Source: Aequorivita viscosa
GTDB lineage: Bacteria; Bacteroidota; Bacteroidia; Flavobacteriales; Flavobacteriaceae
NCBI RefSeq assembly: GCF_900106795.1
Contig: NZ_FNNS01000001.1
Coordinates: 62,001-126,000, forward strand
Length of the DNA stretch: 64,000 nucleotides
Direction of reading: 5' to 3'
The number at the start of each line of letters is the position of its first letter. Position 1 is the stretch's first letter. This document shows, one piece after another, positions 37,395 to 45,116 of the stretch. Made by a program: the position numbers and the translations under genes. The notes under the pieces were generated by a model, which was not told the DNA's origin, did no database searches, and saw nothing but the letters and a program-made list of their open reading frames with translations.

Positions 37395-37901
37395 ATGAAA
37401 CATTTAATTAAATCATTTGCCGCATTTGCTATCATCGCCTTAGTAGGTTGTGGTGGAAAAGAAGAAAAAAAAGAGGACAGCTCTGTTAAAATTAGAGCAA
37501 AGCCTAAAACAGAGGTGAAACAGGAAGCTCCAGCGAAGTCGGATGTTAAACCTTCTCAAATGGTTGACCTGACCAATAAAGGTGTTGGGCCAATTAAAAA
37601 TGTAGAGCTTGGCGAAACTATAGACCAGGCAATGGCAGCCAAGGGAGCCGAAGTTTTTAAAATGAACTGTACGGCCTGTCACAAAACCGACAAAAAGTTT
37701 ATCGGACCTGCGCCTAAAGGCATCTTGGAAAGAAGAACCCCAGAATGGATTATGAATATGATTATGGATCCAGAAGGAATGGTTAATAACGATCCGCTTG
37801 CTAAGGCACTTTTAATGGAGTTCAACGGTTCACCAATGGCAAACCAAAACATGACCGAAGAGCAATCAAGACAGATTTTAGAATATTTCAGAACTCTTTA
37901 A
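37395..37901 (+). CDS. Lipoprotein c-type cytochrome of the nos locus
   Basis: 168 residues. Lipobox (FAIIALVGCGGKE, Cys19) then a charged Lys/Glu linker and a monoheme cytochrome c domain: CTACH at Cys92-Cys95-His96 and a candidate distal Met148 or Met153 in GSPMANQNMT. The class (about 75-residue domain, ending EEQSRQILEYFRTL) fits small electron carriers. As first gene of the nos operon it probably donates electrons to NosZ in the periplasm. The electron source (menaquinol dehydrogenase) is not encoded here. Confidence 0.93.
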   Translation: MKHLIKSFAAFAIIALVGCGGKEEKKEDSSVKIRAKPKTEVKQEAPAKSDVKPSQMVDLTNKGVGPIKNVELGETIDQAMAAKGAEVFKMNCTACHKTDKKFIGPAPKGILERRTPEWIMNMIMDPEGMVNNDPLAKALLMEFNGSPMANQNMTEEQSRQILEYFRTL

Positions 37902-37922
37902 TATATACATAAACAACCATCT

Positions 37923-37950
37923 TCCTTGCAGGGTATCTGCCCTGCAAGGA
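37923..37950 (+). repeat. Hairpin between cytochrome c and fasciclin genes
   Basis: 11-bp perfect stem TCCTTGCAGGG (37923-37933) with CCCTGCAAGGA (37940-37950), 6-nt loop. It is followed by only TTT, so weak as a terminator; it may instead be an attenuator or mRNA-stability element. Confidence 0.6.
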
Positions 37951-37969
37951 TTTAAAACCAAATCGTAAT

Positions 37970-38548
37970 ATGAAAACAACCATTAAATTACTCTTTGTTT
38001 CAGCAGCCCTGCTTGTTTTTTCGGCTTGTAAGAATGAAACAAAAACAGAAGAAAGTGGAAACGTGGTCGAGAGTACTGCAAATGCGGCCGATGTTCCTTC
38101 AAACCAAGGACAAGCTTTTATTGAAGATGATGGGTCTACACCTAACATTCTTCAAATAGCACTTAAATCGCCAGATCACACCACGTTAGTTGCCGCTGTC
38201 CAGGCCGCTGGTTTAGAAAATGCGTTAGTTAACGCCGGACCTTTAATGGTTTTTGCACCAACAAATGCAGCTTTTGAAGCGCTTCCTCCTGGAACTGTTG
38301 AGGATCTTTTAAAGCCAGAAAACAAAGAAAAATTAGCGTCTATTTTAAAGCATCACGTAACGCCAGGAAATTATTCTAAAGATTTCTTGAAGAAATTCAA
38401 AAAAGTAGGTCAAGCCGACGGAAATGACGCTGTCGTGAAAGTAGAAGGCGATGATGTATTTGTAGGAGGAGCTAAAATTGTAGGAAGTGTAGATGCTGGT
38501 AACGGTATTATACACGTGGTAGATAAAGTGATTTTACCAGCAAACTAA
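37970..38548 (+). CDS. Fasciclin-domain lipoprotein of the nos locus
   Basis: 192 residues with a lipobox (LFVSAALLVFSAC, Cys20) and one FAS1 domain (about 55-192): TLVAAVQAAGLENALVNAGP, LMVFAPTNAAFEALPPG, the H2-type ending GNGIIHVVDKVILP. FAS1 domains generally mediate extracellular contact. Lies between the cytochrome c gene (68 bp) and nosZ (36 bp) on the same strand, so it is a member of the nos operon although not a classical Nos component. It might assist protein contact in the periplasm; this is inference. Confidence 0.9.
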   Translation: MKTTIKLLFVSAALLVFSACKNETKTEESGNVVESTANAADVPSNQGQAFIEDDGSTPNILQIALKSPDHTTLVAAVQAAGLENALVNAGPLMVFAPTNAAFEALPPGTVEDLLKPENKEKLASILKHHVTPGNYSKDFLKKFKKVGQADGNDAVVKVEGDDVFVGGAKIVGSVDAGNGIIHVVDKVILPAN

Positions 38549-38584
38549 TTAACAAATCAACTTTAATTTTAAATAAATAGAACA

Positions 38585-40555
38585 ATGAAAAAATCAATTA
38601 ATATTGCAATTGCCCTTGTTATGGCTGCTGGAATGGTAAGCTGTAATGATAGTGGTAAACAAAATGGCAAAAAAGGCAGCCAAGGTGGATTATCGACCAA
38701 CGCAGCTGAGCGAGTGTATGTGGCTCCAGGCGAGCACGACGAGTACTATGGTTTCTTCTCTGGAGGTTACACAGGAAACTTAACGGTTTACGGACTTCCT
38801 TCTGGGCGTATGCTGAAAGAAATTCCGGTGTTTTCACAATTCCCTACAAATGGATATGGATATACAGAAGAAACAACACCGATGCTAAATACGTCTTTCG
38901 GTTTTGTGCCTTGGGATGACTCTCACCATCCGGACATTTCACAAACTAATGGTGAATTAGATGGCCGTTGGATATTTATTAACGGTAACAACACACCTAG
39001 AATTGCACGTATTGGATTAGAGAGCTTCAAAACAGAAGAAATTATTGAAATTCCTAACAGTGCCGGTAACCACAGTTCATCATTTATTACTGAAAATACC
39101 GAGTATGTAGTTGCTGGAACTCGTTTCTCTGTGCCTGTGCCTCAAAGAGATATGTCTATTAATGAGTATAAAGGTCAGTTTAAAGGCGCGCTTACATTTA
39201 TTAATGTAGATCAAGAAACAGGAAGAATGGGAATTAAATTCCAATTAATGATGCCTGGTTTTAACTACGATTTATCGCACCCTGGACGTGATAAGAGTCA
39301 CGGTTGGTTCTTCTTTACTACTTATAACACCGAAGAAGCTCACACACTTTTAGAAGTTAATGCTTCACAAAACGATAAAGATTTTATCGCAGCGGTAAAC
39401 TGGAAGAAAATTGAAGAATACGTTAATAACGGAGGTGGTAAAAAAGTTCCTGCAAATTACGCACATAACATTATGGATGAAAACACACATACTGCCACTT
39501 CTACTATGATTAAGGAAGTTTTGACAGTTGATCCACTAGATGTTCCTGGCGCTGTATACTTTTTACCAACACCAAAATCACCACACGGTTGTGATGTTGA
39601 CCCAACAGGAGAATATATTATTGGTAACGGAAAACTATCTGCTGACTTAACTGTTCACAGCTTTACTAAAATGATTGATGCTATCGAAAACAAAAAATTT
39701 GATGGAGAAGCGTATGGTATTCCAATCTTAAACTTTGAAGATATTCTTGCCGGTGTTGTTAAGCAACCAGGTTTAGGGCCATTGCATACAGAATTTGACA
39801 ACAAAGGAAATGCTTATACTACATTCTTTATCTCTTCTGAGGTTGTAAAATGGAAAGTTGGAACTTGGGAGGTATTAGACCGCCAACCAGTATTCTACTC
39901 AGTAGGACACGGTATGATTCCAGGTGGAAACTCTCGTAAGCCTTTTGGAGATTACTTTGTAGCAATGAACAAAATTACAAAAGACCGTTACTTGCCTACT
40001 GGACCAGAAATGGAACACTCCGCACAATTATTTGATATAAATGGAGATAAAATGGAATTGTTACTAGATTTCCCAACGCACGGAGAACCTCACTATGCTG
40101 CTGGTATTCCTGCCGAAATAGTTGCGCCAAAATCTAAAAAAATCTATAAGTTGGCAGATAACAAGCACCCTTATGCTTCATTGTCAAACTCAGATGTAAG
40201 AGTTGAACGTAACGGAAAAGAAGTACACGTTTATATGAACATGATTCGAAGCCACTTTAACCCAGATAACATCGAAGGTATAAAAGTAGGAGACAAAGTT
40301 TATTTCCACGTTACAAACTTAGAACAAGACTTTGATGTACCGCACGGTTTTGCTGTAATTGGTGCTAATACTGCCGAATTACTTGTAATGCCAGGAGCAA
40401 CGGAAACTTTAACTTGGGAGCCTAAGAAAGTTGGGGTATGGCCAATCTACTGTACCGACTTCTGTTCTGCACTTCACCAAGAAATGCAAGGATATGTGCG
40501 CGTAAGTCCAGCTGACTCTGATATTGAGTTGTCTTGGAGCTTAGGTGAAGATTAA
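38585..40555 (+). CDS. nosZ: Nitrous oxide reductase, clade II (lipoprotein form)
   Basis: 656 residues. Reduces N2O to N2 in the periplasm, with CuZ and CuA centres. The N-terminus is a Sec lipoprotein signal (AAGMVSC, Cys20) instead of the Tat signal of clade I enzymes. The beta-propeller holds CuZ histidines such as His114 and His115 in WDDSHHPD. The C-terminal cupredoxin carries CuA ligands His587 (DVPHGF), Cys623, Cys627, His631 and Met634 (CTDFCSALHQEM). All key residues are intact, so an active enzyme is expected. Preceded by cytochrome c and fasciclin genes, followed by a strong terminator. Confidence 0.97.
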   Translation: MKKSINIAIALVMAAGMVSCNDSGKQNGKKGSQGGLSTNAAERVYVAPGEHDEYYGFFSGGYTGNLTVYGLPSGRMLKEIPVFSQFPTNGYGYTEETTPMLNTSFGFVPWDDSHHPDISQTNGELDGRWIFINGNNTPRIARIGLESFKTEEIIEIPNSAGNHSSSFITENTEYVVAGTRFSVPVPQRDMSINEYKGQFKGALTFINVDQETGRMGIKFQLMMPGFNYDLSHPGRDKSHGWFFFTTYNTEEAHTLLEVNASQNDKDFIAAVNWKKIEEYVNNGGGKKVPANYAHNIMDENTHTATSTMIKEVLTVDPLDVPGAVYFLPTPKSPHGCDVDPTGEYIIGNGKLSADLTVHSFTKMIDAIENKKFDGEAYGIPILNFEDILAGVVKQPGLGPLHTEFDNKGNAYTTFFISSEVVKWKVGTWEVLDRQPVFYSVGHGMIPGGNSRKPFGDYFVAMNKITKDRYLPTGPEMEHSAQLFDINGDKMELLLDFPTHGEPHYAAGIPAEIVAPKSKKIYKLADNKHPYASLSNSDVRVERNGKEVHVYMNMIRSHFNPDNIEGIKVGDKVYFHVTNLEQDFDVPHGFAVIGANTAELLVMPGATETLTWEPKKVGVWPIYCTDFCSALHQEMQGYVRVSPADSDIELSWSLGED

Positions 40556-40610
40556 TAAAGATGTTTTTAGTTGTGAAAATACTAGATTAGTGATTGATAG
40601 TATTTTCAGT

Positions 40611-40645
40611 AAAGACGGGGGTTGTTGATTTCCCCCGTCTTTTTA
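40611..40645 (+). terminator. Strong terminator after nosZ
   Basis: Stem AAAGACGGGGG (40611-40621) with CCCCCGTCTTT (40632-40642), then T-rich. It separates cytochrome c-FAS1-nosZ from the maturation genes downstream. Confidence 0.85.
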
Positions 40646-40683
40646 AAAAAATAAAAAACAATCAACAATACCAATTTACTTTC

Positions 40684-40706
40684 TTGTAATCTATACAGTA
40701 TTACAA
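40684..40706. promoter_or_regulatory. Inverted repeat upstream of the nos membrane protein gene
   Basis: TTGTAAT (40684-40690) and ATTACAA (40700-40706), 9-bp spacer, about 75 bp before the ATG at 40780. Possible regulator site in the promoter of the second nos transcript. Confidence 0.35.
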
Positions 40707-40779
40707 TTAGACCTCTAAAACCGACCACACACTGACGTCTAAAGCTATTCGCAACTTCGCGAATTAAAAAACAAACAAA

Positions 40780-41391
40780 ATGAAAAAAGCAGGATTAATA
40801 ATGATTATTGGCTCCTTGCTCTTATTGGGACTTTTTAAATTCCCATTATGGAACATTATGCTAGGCGCACCTCAATATCCAGATCCACTTGGAATGAATA
40901 TTTATATTCAAGGAATAGAAGGTGTTGAAGAATTTGACATTCAAAATATCGATGGGTTAAACCACTACATCGGAATGAAAACTATTCCGAAGGCCGAAGA
41001 TATGTGGGAGTTTAGCGTTTTTCCGAAAGTAGTTGGAGGAATGGTTGCTCTTGGAGTTATAATTGGATTACTAGGTTTCTTTGGAAAGGTAAGTTATAAG
41101 TGGTTTCTAGGCTGGTTTATATTAATGTCAATTCTCGGTTTATTGGGAATGTACGACTTTAACCTCTGGCTAATAGATTACGGAACCGACCTCGACCCCA
41201 AAGCAATTATGAAGCTTGAAAACTTAGATGGCACACCAATGACCTATAAGCCACCTTTGCTAGGCTATCAAAAAATGTTAAACTTTGATGTAGATTCTTG
41301 GCCAGCTACTGGAGCGTATATGATTTTTACAGGTATGATGCTTACTGTAGTAGCTTTCTTTGTTGGAAAGTACGAATCTAAATCAAATTAA
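40780..41391 (+). CDS. Four-span membrane protein of the nos cluster (NosB-like position)
   Basis: 203 residues, with hydrophobic spans at about 5-24, 85-104, 109-129 and 176-196, and a periplasmic loop containing YPDPLGMNIYIQG, DGLNHYIGMK. The conserved HYIGM and PDPLGM motifs and the position between nosZ and nosL point to an accessory protein found in clade II nos loci; NosB of epsilonproteobacteria takes the same place, but I cannot claim homology. The His/Met-containing loops could bind copper. Role unknown. Confidence 0.7.
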   Translation: MKKAGLIMIIGSLLLLGLFKFPLWNIMLGAPQYPDPLGMNIYIQGIEGVEEFDIQNIDGLNHYIGMKTIPKAEDMWEFSVFPKVVGGMVALGVIIGLLGFFGKVSYKWFLGWFILMSILGLLGMYDFNLWLIDYGTDLDPKAIMKLENLDGTPMTYKPPLLGYQKMLNFDVDSWPATGAYMIFTGMMLTVVAFFVGKYESKSN

Positions 41392-41498
41392 AGTAAAAAC
41401 TTAAGTTCCTTCCTCGGTAAAAGAGGAAGGTGTCTTAAGTAATTTTAAAAAACGTATTATTTAAGACGTGGGAGGATAAATCTCAAAATATTTCAATT

Positions 41499-41933
41499 AT
41501 GAAAATCTTACAATTATTACTTATTTCATTATTGTTCACCGCCTGTAACGTAAAGCCAAAACCAATTAATTATGGCTCGGATGCTTGTCATTATTGCAAT
41601 ATGAATATTGTAGATCAACAATTTGCATCACAGCTAGTTACATCCAAAGGAAAGGCTTATAGTTATGATGCCATAGAGTGTATGGTTCATTCTTTACAAG
41701 AAGAATTTTCAGATGTTGAGATGGCGTATCAGTTAATTGCAGATTTTAATACCCCTGGCAATTTAATAGATGCAAAATCGGCTAGTTATTTAGTGAGTGA
41801 TAAACTACCTAGCCCTATGGCAGAGAATTTATCGGGATATAAATCTGAAGATGACGCCCAAAACAAACAATTGGAATTTGGAGGAAAAATATATAATTGG
41901 GACGAAATTCAATCGCATTTAAAACGGGGTTAA
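41499..41933 (+). CDS. nosL: NosL copper chaperone lipoprotein
   Basis: 144 residues. Lipobox (LLISLLFTAC, Cys16) and the copper motif CHYCNM (Cys30, Cys33, Met35), followed by the NosL core (QLVTSKGKAYSYDAIECM, DFNTPGNLIDAKSASYLVSD, SPMAENL). NosL delivers Cu(I) to NosZ together with NosDFY. It follows the membrane protein gene by 107 bp on the same strand. Confidence 0.93.
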   Translation: MKILQLLLISLLFTACNVKPKPINYGSDACHYCNMNIVDQQFASQLVTSKGKAYSYDAIECMVHSLQEEFSDVEMAYQLIADFNTPGNLIDAKSASYLVSDKLPSPMAENLSGYKSEDDAQNKQLEFGGKIYNWDEIQSHLKRG

Positions 41934-42075
41934 AATTAACGAGAATGCGTATCAAGTTCAATAGTATTTAATGCCTATATTGTAAGTTATTCCAAACAAT
42001 CTGATTTCAAATAAGCTCACAAATTAAAATCAATCTTCTCTTTTTTAAAATAGCTATTTATAAATCTTCCTTAAA

Positions 42076-43329
42076 TTGAAAAAACTAACCTATATTTTCA
42101 TTCTTGGTTTTCTTATCCTATCGGTGCAATATTCGTGGGCCAATACCATAACTGTGTGTGGTAGTTGCGAAACAAAGTCTATAAAAGCCGCAATTGCAAT
42201 CGCCGAGGAAGGAGACACTATCCTTGTAAAACCAGGAGTTTATAAAGAATCTGGAATAAAAGTAGACAAGGGGCTAACCATTATTGGTGAAGGGCTTCCA
42301 ACGATAGACGGTCAAGACAAGGGAGAAATTGTTACCATTGGGGCGGACAATGTTACCTTGGACGGCTTTAAGATTATTAACGTAGGCTCTAGCTATACAA
42401 CCGATTACGCTTCGGTTAGAGTGGTAACAAGTAAGAACTTCGTAATTCAAAATTTAGTTTTAGAAAAATTGTTTTTCGGAATTTACGTTCAAAGATCACA
42501 ACACGGAAAAATTTTAAATAATAAGGTAACAGGAGAAGCAGTATCCGAATTTAATTCAGGAAATGCGATCCACCTTTGGCACAGCAAAAACATTGAAATT
42601 ACAGGAAATGATGTGCGACACGTACGCGATGGTATTTATTTAGAATTTTCAGACTTTATAATTATCAGAAGCAACATCAGTAAATACAATGTGCGTTATG
42701 GTTTACACTTTATGTTCAGTAACGATGACTTGTACGAATACAATACTTTTGAAGGCAATGGAGCCGGTGTAGCAGTTATGTTTTCCAAACGAATTGATAT
42801 GCATCATAACCAATTCAGAAAAAACTGGGGAACGGCTTCGTATGGTTTGTTATTAAAAGAAATAAGCGATGCCAAAATTACCAATAATGTGTTTTTTGAA
42901 AATACAGTTGGAATTACTTCAGAAGTGTGCAATCGGATTGAATATAAAAACAATGATTTTATAAGTAATGGATGGGCCATGAATATGAAAGGAGGGTCCT
43001 ATGCCACCAAGGTAATTAATAACAACTTTATTCATAACTCGTTTGATATTTCGTATCTCGGAAGAATGAATGATAATAAATTCGATGGTAATTACTGGAG
43101 TACTTATACGGGATATGATTTGGATAAAAATGGTATTGGTGATGTGCCTTATCGTCCGGTGAAACTATTTTCGTATATAGTGAATAAAGCTCCTGAATCC
43201 ATAATTTTACTAAGAAGCTTGTTTATAGACATTATTGATTTTTCTGAAAAAGTGTCGCCGGTGTTTACGCCTGATGATCTCATCGATGAAAATCCTAAAA
43301 TTAAAAGAATTGAACATGATAGAAATTAA
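42076..43329 (+). CDS. nosD: NosD, periplasmic copper maturation protein
   Basis: 417 residues, TTG start at 42076 that gives MKKLTYIFILGFLILSVQYSWA, a good signal peptide; no ATG alternative fits. The body is a right-handed beta-helix built of PbH1/CASH repeats (for example NFVIQNLVLEKLFFGIYVQRS, IEITGNDVRHVRDGIYLEFS). NosD forms the maturation complex with NosF and NosY and receives copper from NosL for the CuZ site. The gene overlaps nosF by 14 bp. Confidence 0.94.
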   Translation: MKKLTYIFILGFLILSVQYSWANTITVCGSCETKSIKAAIAIAEEGDTILVKPGVYKESGIKVDKGLTIIGEGLPTIDGQDKGEIVTIGADNVTLDGFKIINVGSSYTTDYASVRVVTSKNFVIQNLVLEKLFFGIYVQRSQHGKILNNKVTGEAVSEFNSGNAIHLWHSKNIEITGNDVRHVRDGIYLEFSDFIIIRSNISKYNVRYGLHFMFSNDDLYEYNTFEGNGAGVAVMFSKRIDMHHNQFRKNWGTASYGLLLKEISDAKITNNVFFENTVGITSEVCNRIEYKNNDFISNGWAMNMKGGSYATKVINNNFIHNSFDISYLGRMNDNKFDGNYWSTYTGYDLDKNGIGDVPYRPVKLFSYIVNKAPESIILLRSLFIDIIDFSEKVSPVFTPDDLIDENPKIKRIEHDRN

Positions 43330-44026
43330 TGATCTTCATAAAAAATTCGGTAAGAATGAAGTATTAAAGGGTATTAATCTTTCGATTAATGAAGGAGGAA
43401 TCTTCTCTATTCTTGGACCAAATGGCTCTGGAAAAACAACCCTTATTAAATGTATGTTAGGAATGGTAATCCCCGATTCGGGCAACATTACCATACGCGA
43501 TGAGGTTATAAAAAACAATTATAAATACCGTAATAAAATAGATTATTTACCTCAAATAGCCAGATTTCCAGGCAATTTAAAGGTGAAAGAAATAATTGCG
43601 ATGATTAAAGATCTACGCGCATCTAAAACAGAAAAGGAAATTGAATTAATCGAACTTTTTAAACTCGAGCCGTTTTTAAATAAAAGGCTAGATAATCTCT
43701 CGGGCGGAACAAAGCAAAAAGTAAACTTGGTGCTTACGTTTATGTTCGATAGCCCGCTAATTATTTTAGATGAACCAACAAGTGGGTTGGATCCAATTTC
43801 ACATTTGCGATTAAAGAACTTAATTTTTTCGGAAAAGGAAAAAGGAAAAACCATTTTGGTTACTTCGCATATCCTCAGTTTTGTGGAAGATATTGCCGAT
43901 AAAATTGTTTTCCTATTAGAAGGCGAAATTTACTTTAACGGAACCATCAGCCAACTAAAAACCAAAACGGAACAACCAGACCTTGAACACGCAATAGCCT
44001 CAATTTTATCCGCTAGTTATGCTTAA
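43316..44026 (+). CDS. nosF: NosF, ABC ATPase
   Basis: 236 residues from the ATG at 43316 (MIEINDLHKKFGKNEVLKGI); the frame extends upstream inside nosD without homology. Walker A GPNGSGKTT, signature LSGGTKQKV, Walker B LIILDEPTSGLDP, H-loop TSHILSF. It powers the NosDFY complex. It overlaps nosY by 8 bp and nosD by 14 bp, so translation is coupled. Confidence 0.95.
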   Translation: MIEINDLHKKFGKNEVLKGINLSINEGGIFSILGPNGSGKTTLIKCMLGMVIPDSGNITIRDEVIKNNYKYRNKIDYLPQIARFPGNLKVKEIIAMIKDLRASKTEKEIELIELFKLEPFLNKRLDNLSGGTKQKVNLVLTFMFDSPLIILDEPTSGLDPISHLRLKNLIFSEKEKGKTILVTSHILSFVEDIADKIVFLLEGEIYFNGTISQLKTKTEQPDLEHAIASILSASYA

Positions 44027-44801
44027 AATATTAAAATACAGTTTTTACGATTTAATGCGAAGCCGTTGGAGCTACGTATACTTTCTGTTCTATTTATTGC
44101 TTGGAGTAGTGCTGTTATTTTTAAATAACGATTTATCAAAAGCGGTAATCACACTAATGAACGTTATAATTATTTTGGTGCCATTAATTGGAACTATTTT
44201 CGGTATAATGTATCATTACGATTCCCGAGAGTTTACCGAGCTGTTGTTGGCTCAACCTATTAAACGTAGTTCAATATTTTTAGGACAATACTTTGGAGTG
44301 GCTACCTCGCTCTCAATGAGTTTAATTATAGGTCTCGGACTTCCTTTTGTTTTCTATGGACTTTTTAACAGCAACGCCATCTGGGATTTTTCGTTATTGT
44401 TAATAACAGGAGCCTTTTTAACGTTTATATTTACGGCTTTAGCCTTTATGATTGGACTTCTAAATGAAAATAAAATTAAAGGATTTGGATATGCAATCCT
44501 ACTTTGGTTATTTATGGCAGTAATCTATGACGGAATATTTTTAATGTCTATCCTATACTTTTCTGATTATCCGCTAGACAACTTTTCATTGATCGCTATT
44601 CTTACAAACCCGATAGATTTATCCCGCGTACTCATCTTATTAAAACTCGATATTTCTGCTTTATTAGGATATACAGGTGCTGTATTTCAGCGGTTTTTTG
44701 GAACCAATTTCGGATTAATTCTCTCTTTTAAAATGTTAGTACTATGGGTGTTAATTCCTACTGTTCTTATTTGGAGAATTTCAAAAAAGAAGGATTTTTA
44801 A
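44019..44801 (+). CDS. nosY: NosY, ABC permease
   Basis: 260 residues with six hydrophobic spans (for example VYFLFYLLLGVVLLFL, VIIILVPLIGTIFGIMYHY, ITGAFLTFIFTALAFMIGLL). The segment YDSREFTELLLAQPIKRSSIF between spans is the coupling loop typical of ABC-2 permeases. Completes NosDFY. Followed directly by a terminator that closes the nos region. Confidence 0.94.
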   Translation: MLKILKYSFYDLMRSRWSYVYFLFYLLLGVVLLFLNNDLSKAVITLMNVIIILVPLIGTIFGIMYHYDSREFTELLLAQPIKRSSIFLGQYFGVATSLSMSLIIGLGLPFVFYGLFNSNAIWDFSLLLITGAFLTFIFTALAFMIGLLNENKIKGFGYAILLWLFMAVIYDGIFLMSILYFSDYPLDNFSLIAILTNPIDLSRVLILLKLDISALLGYTGAVFQRFFGTNFGLILSFKMLVLWVLIPTVLIWRISKKKDF

Positions 44802-44819
44802 AATAGGTTTGACTTTTAT

Positions 44820-44852
44820 AAAAGCCATTTCAAATGTTGAAGTGGCTTTTTT
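44820..44852 (+). terminator. Terminator after nosY
   Basis: AAAAGCCATTTC (44820-44831) with GAAGTGGCTTTT (44839-44850), 7-nt loop, then TT. Ends the nosL-D-F-Y transcript. Confidence 0.8.
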
Positions 44853-45074
44853 GATTTTGGGAATTCACCCAACTCTTAAAGCTTCATTTGGAATATTAAT
44901 TTTATTTTCAAAAAAGTATTTCAATTTAAAATTCTTTCCCCTTTATACGGGCGTTCTTAAAGCTTTTATTCGATAACTGGCATAACTCTTGAAATACATC
45001 TAAGGAAGAACGTTGAATCCTCTAGGTTTCACCGTTTTTAGATTATATAATGTTTTAAACTCAATAATAACTCG

Positions 45075-45100
45075 TTGTGACACTTTTAAAAGTGACACAA
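45075..45100. promoter_or_regulatory. 26-bp near-perfect palindrome ahead of lon
   Basis: Left arm TTGTGACACTTTT (45075-45087), right arm AAAAGTGACACAA (45088-45100); 12 of 13 pairs match. It ends 16 bp upstream of the lon ATG, in a 315-bp gene-free stretch. Candidate operator, possibly for stress control. Confidence 0.45.
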
Positions 45101-45116
45101 TGTCTTAAATAAAAAT

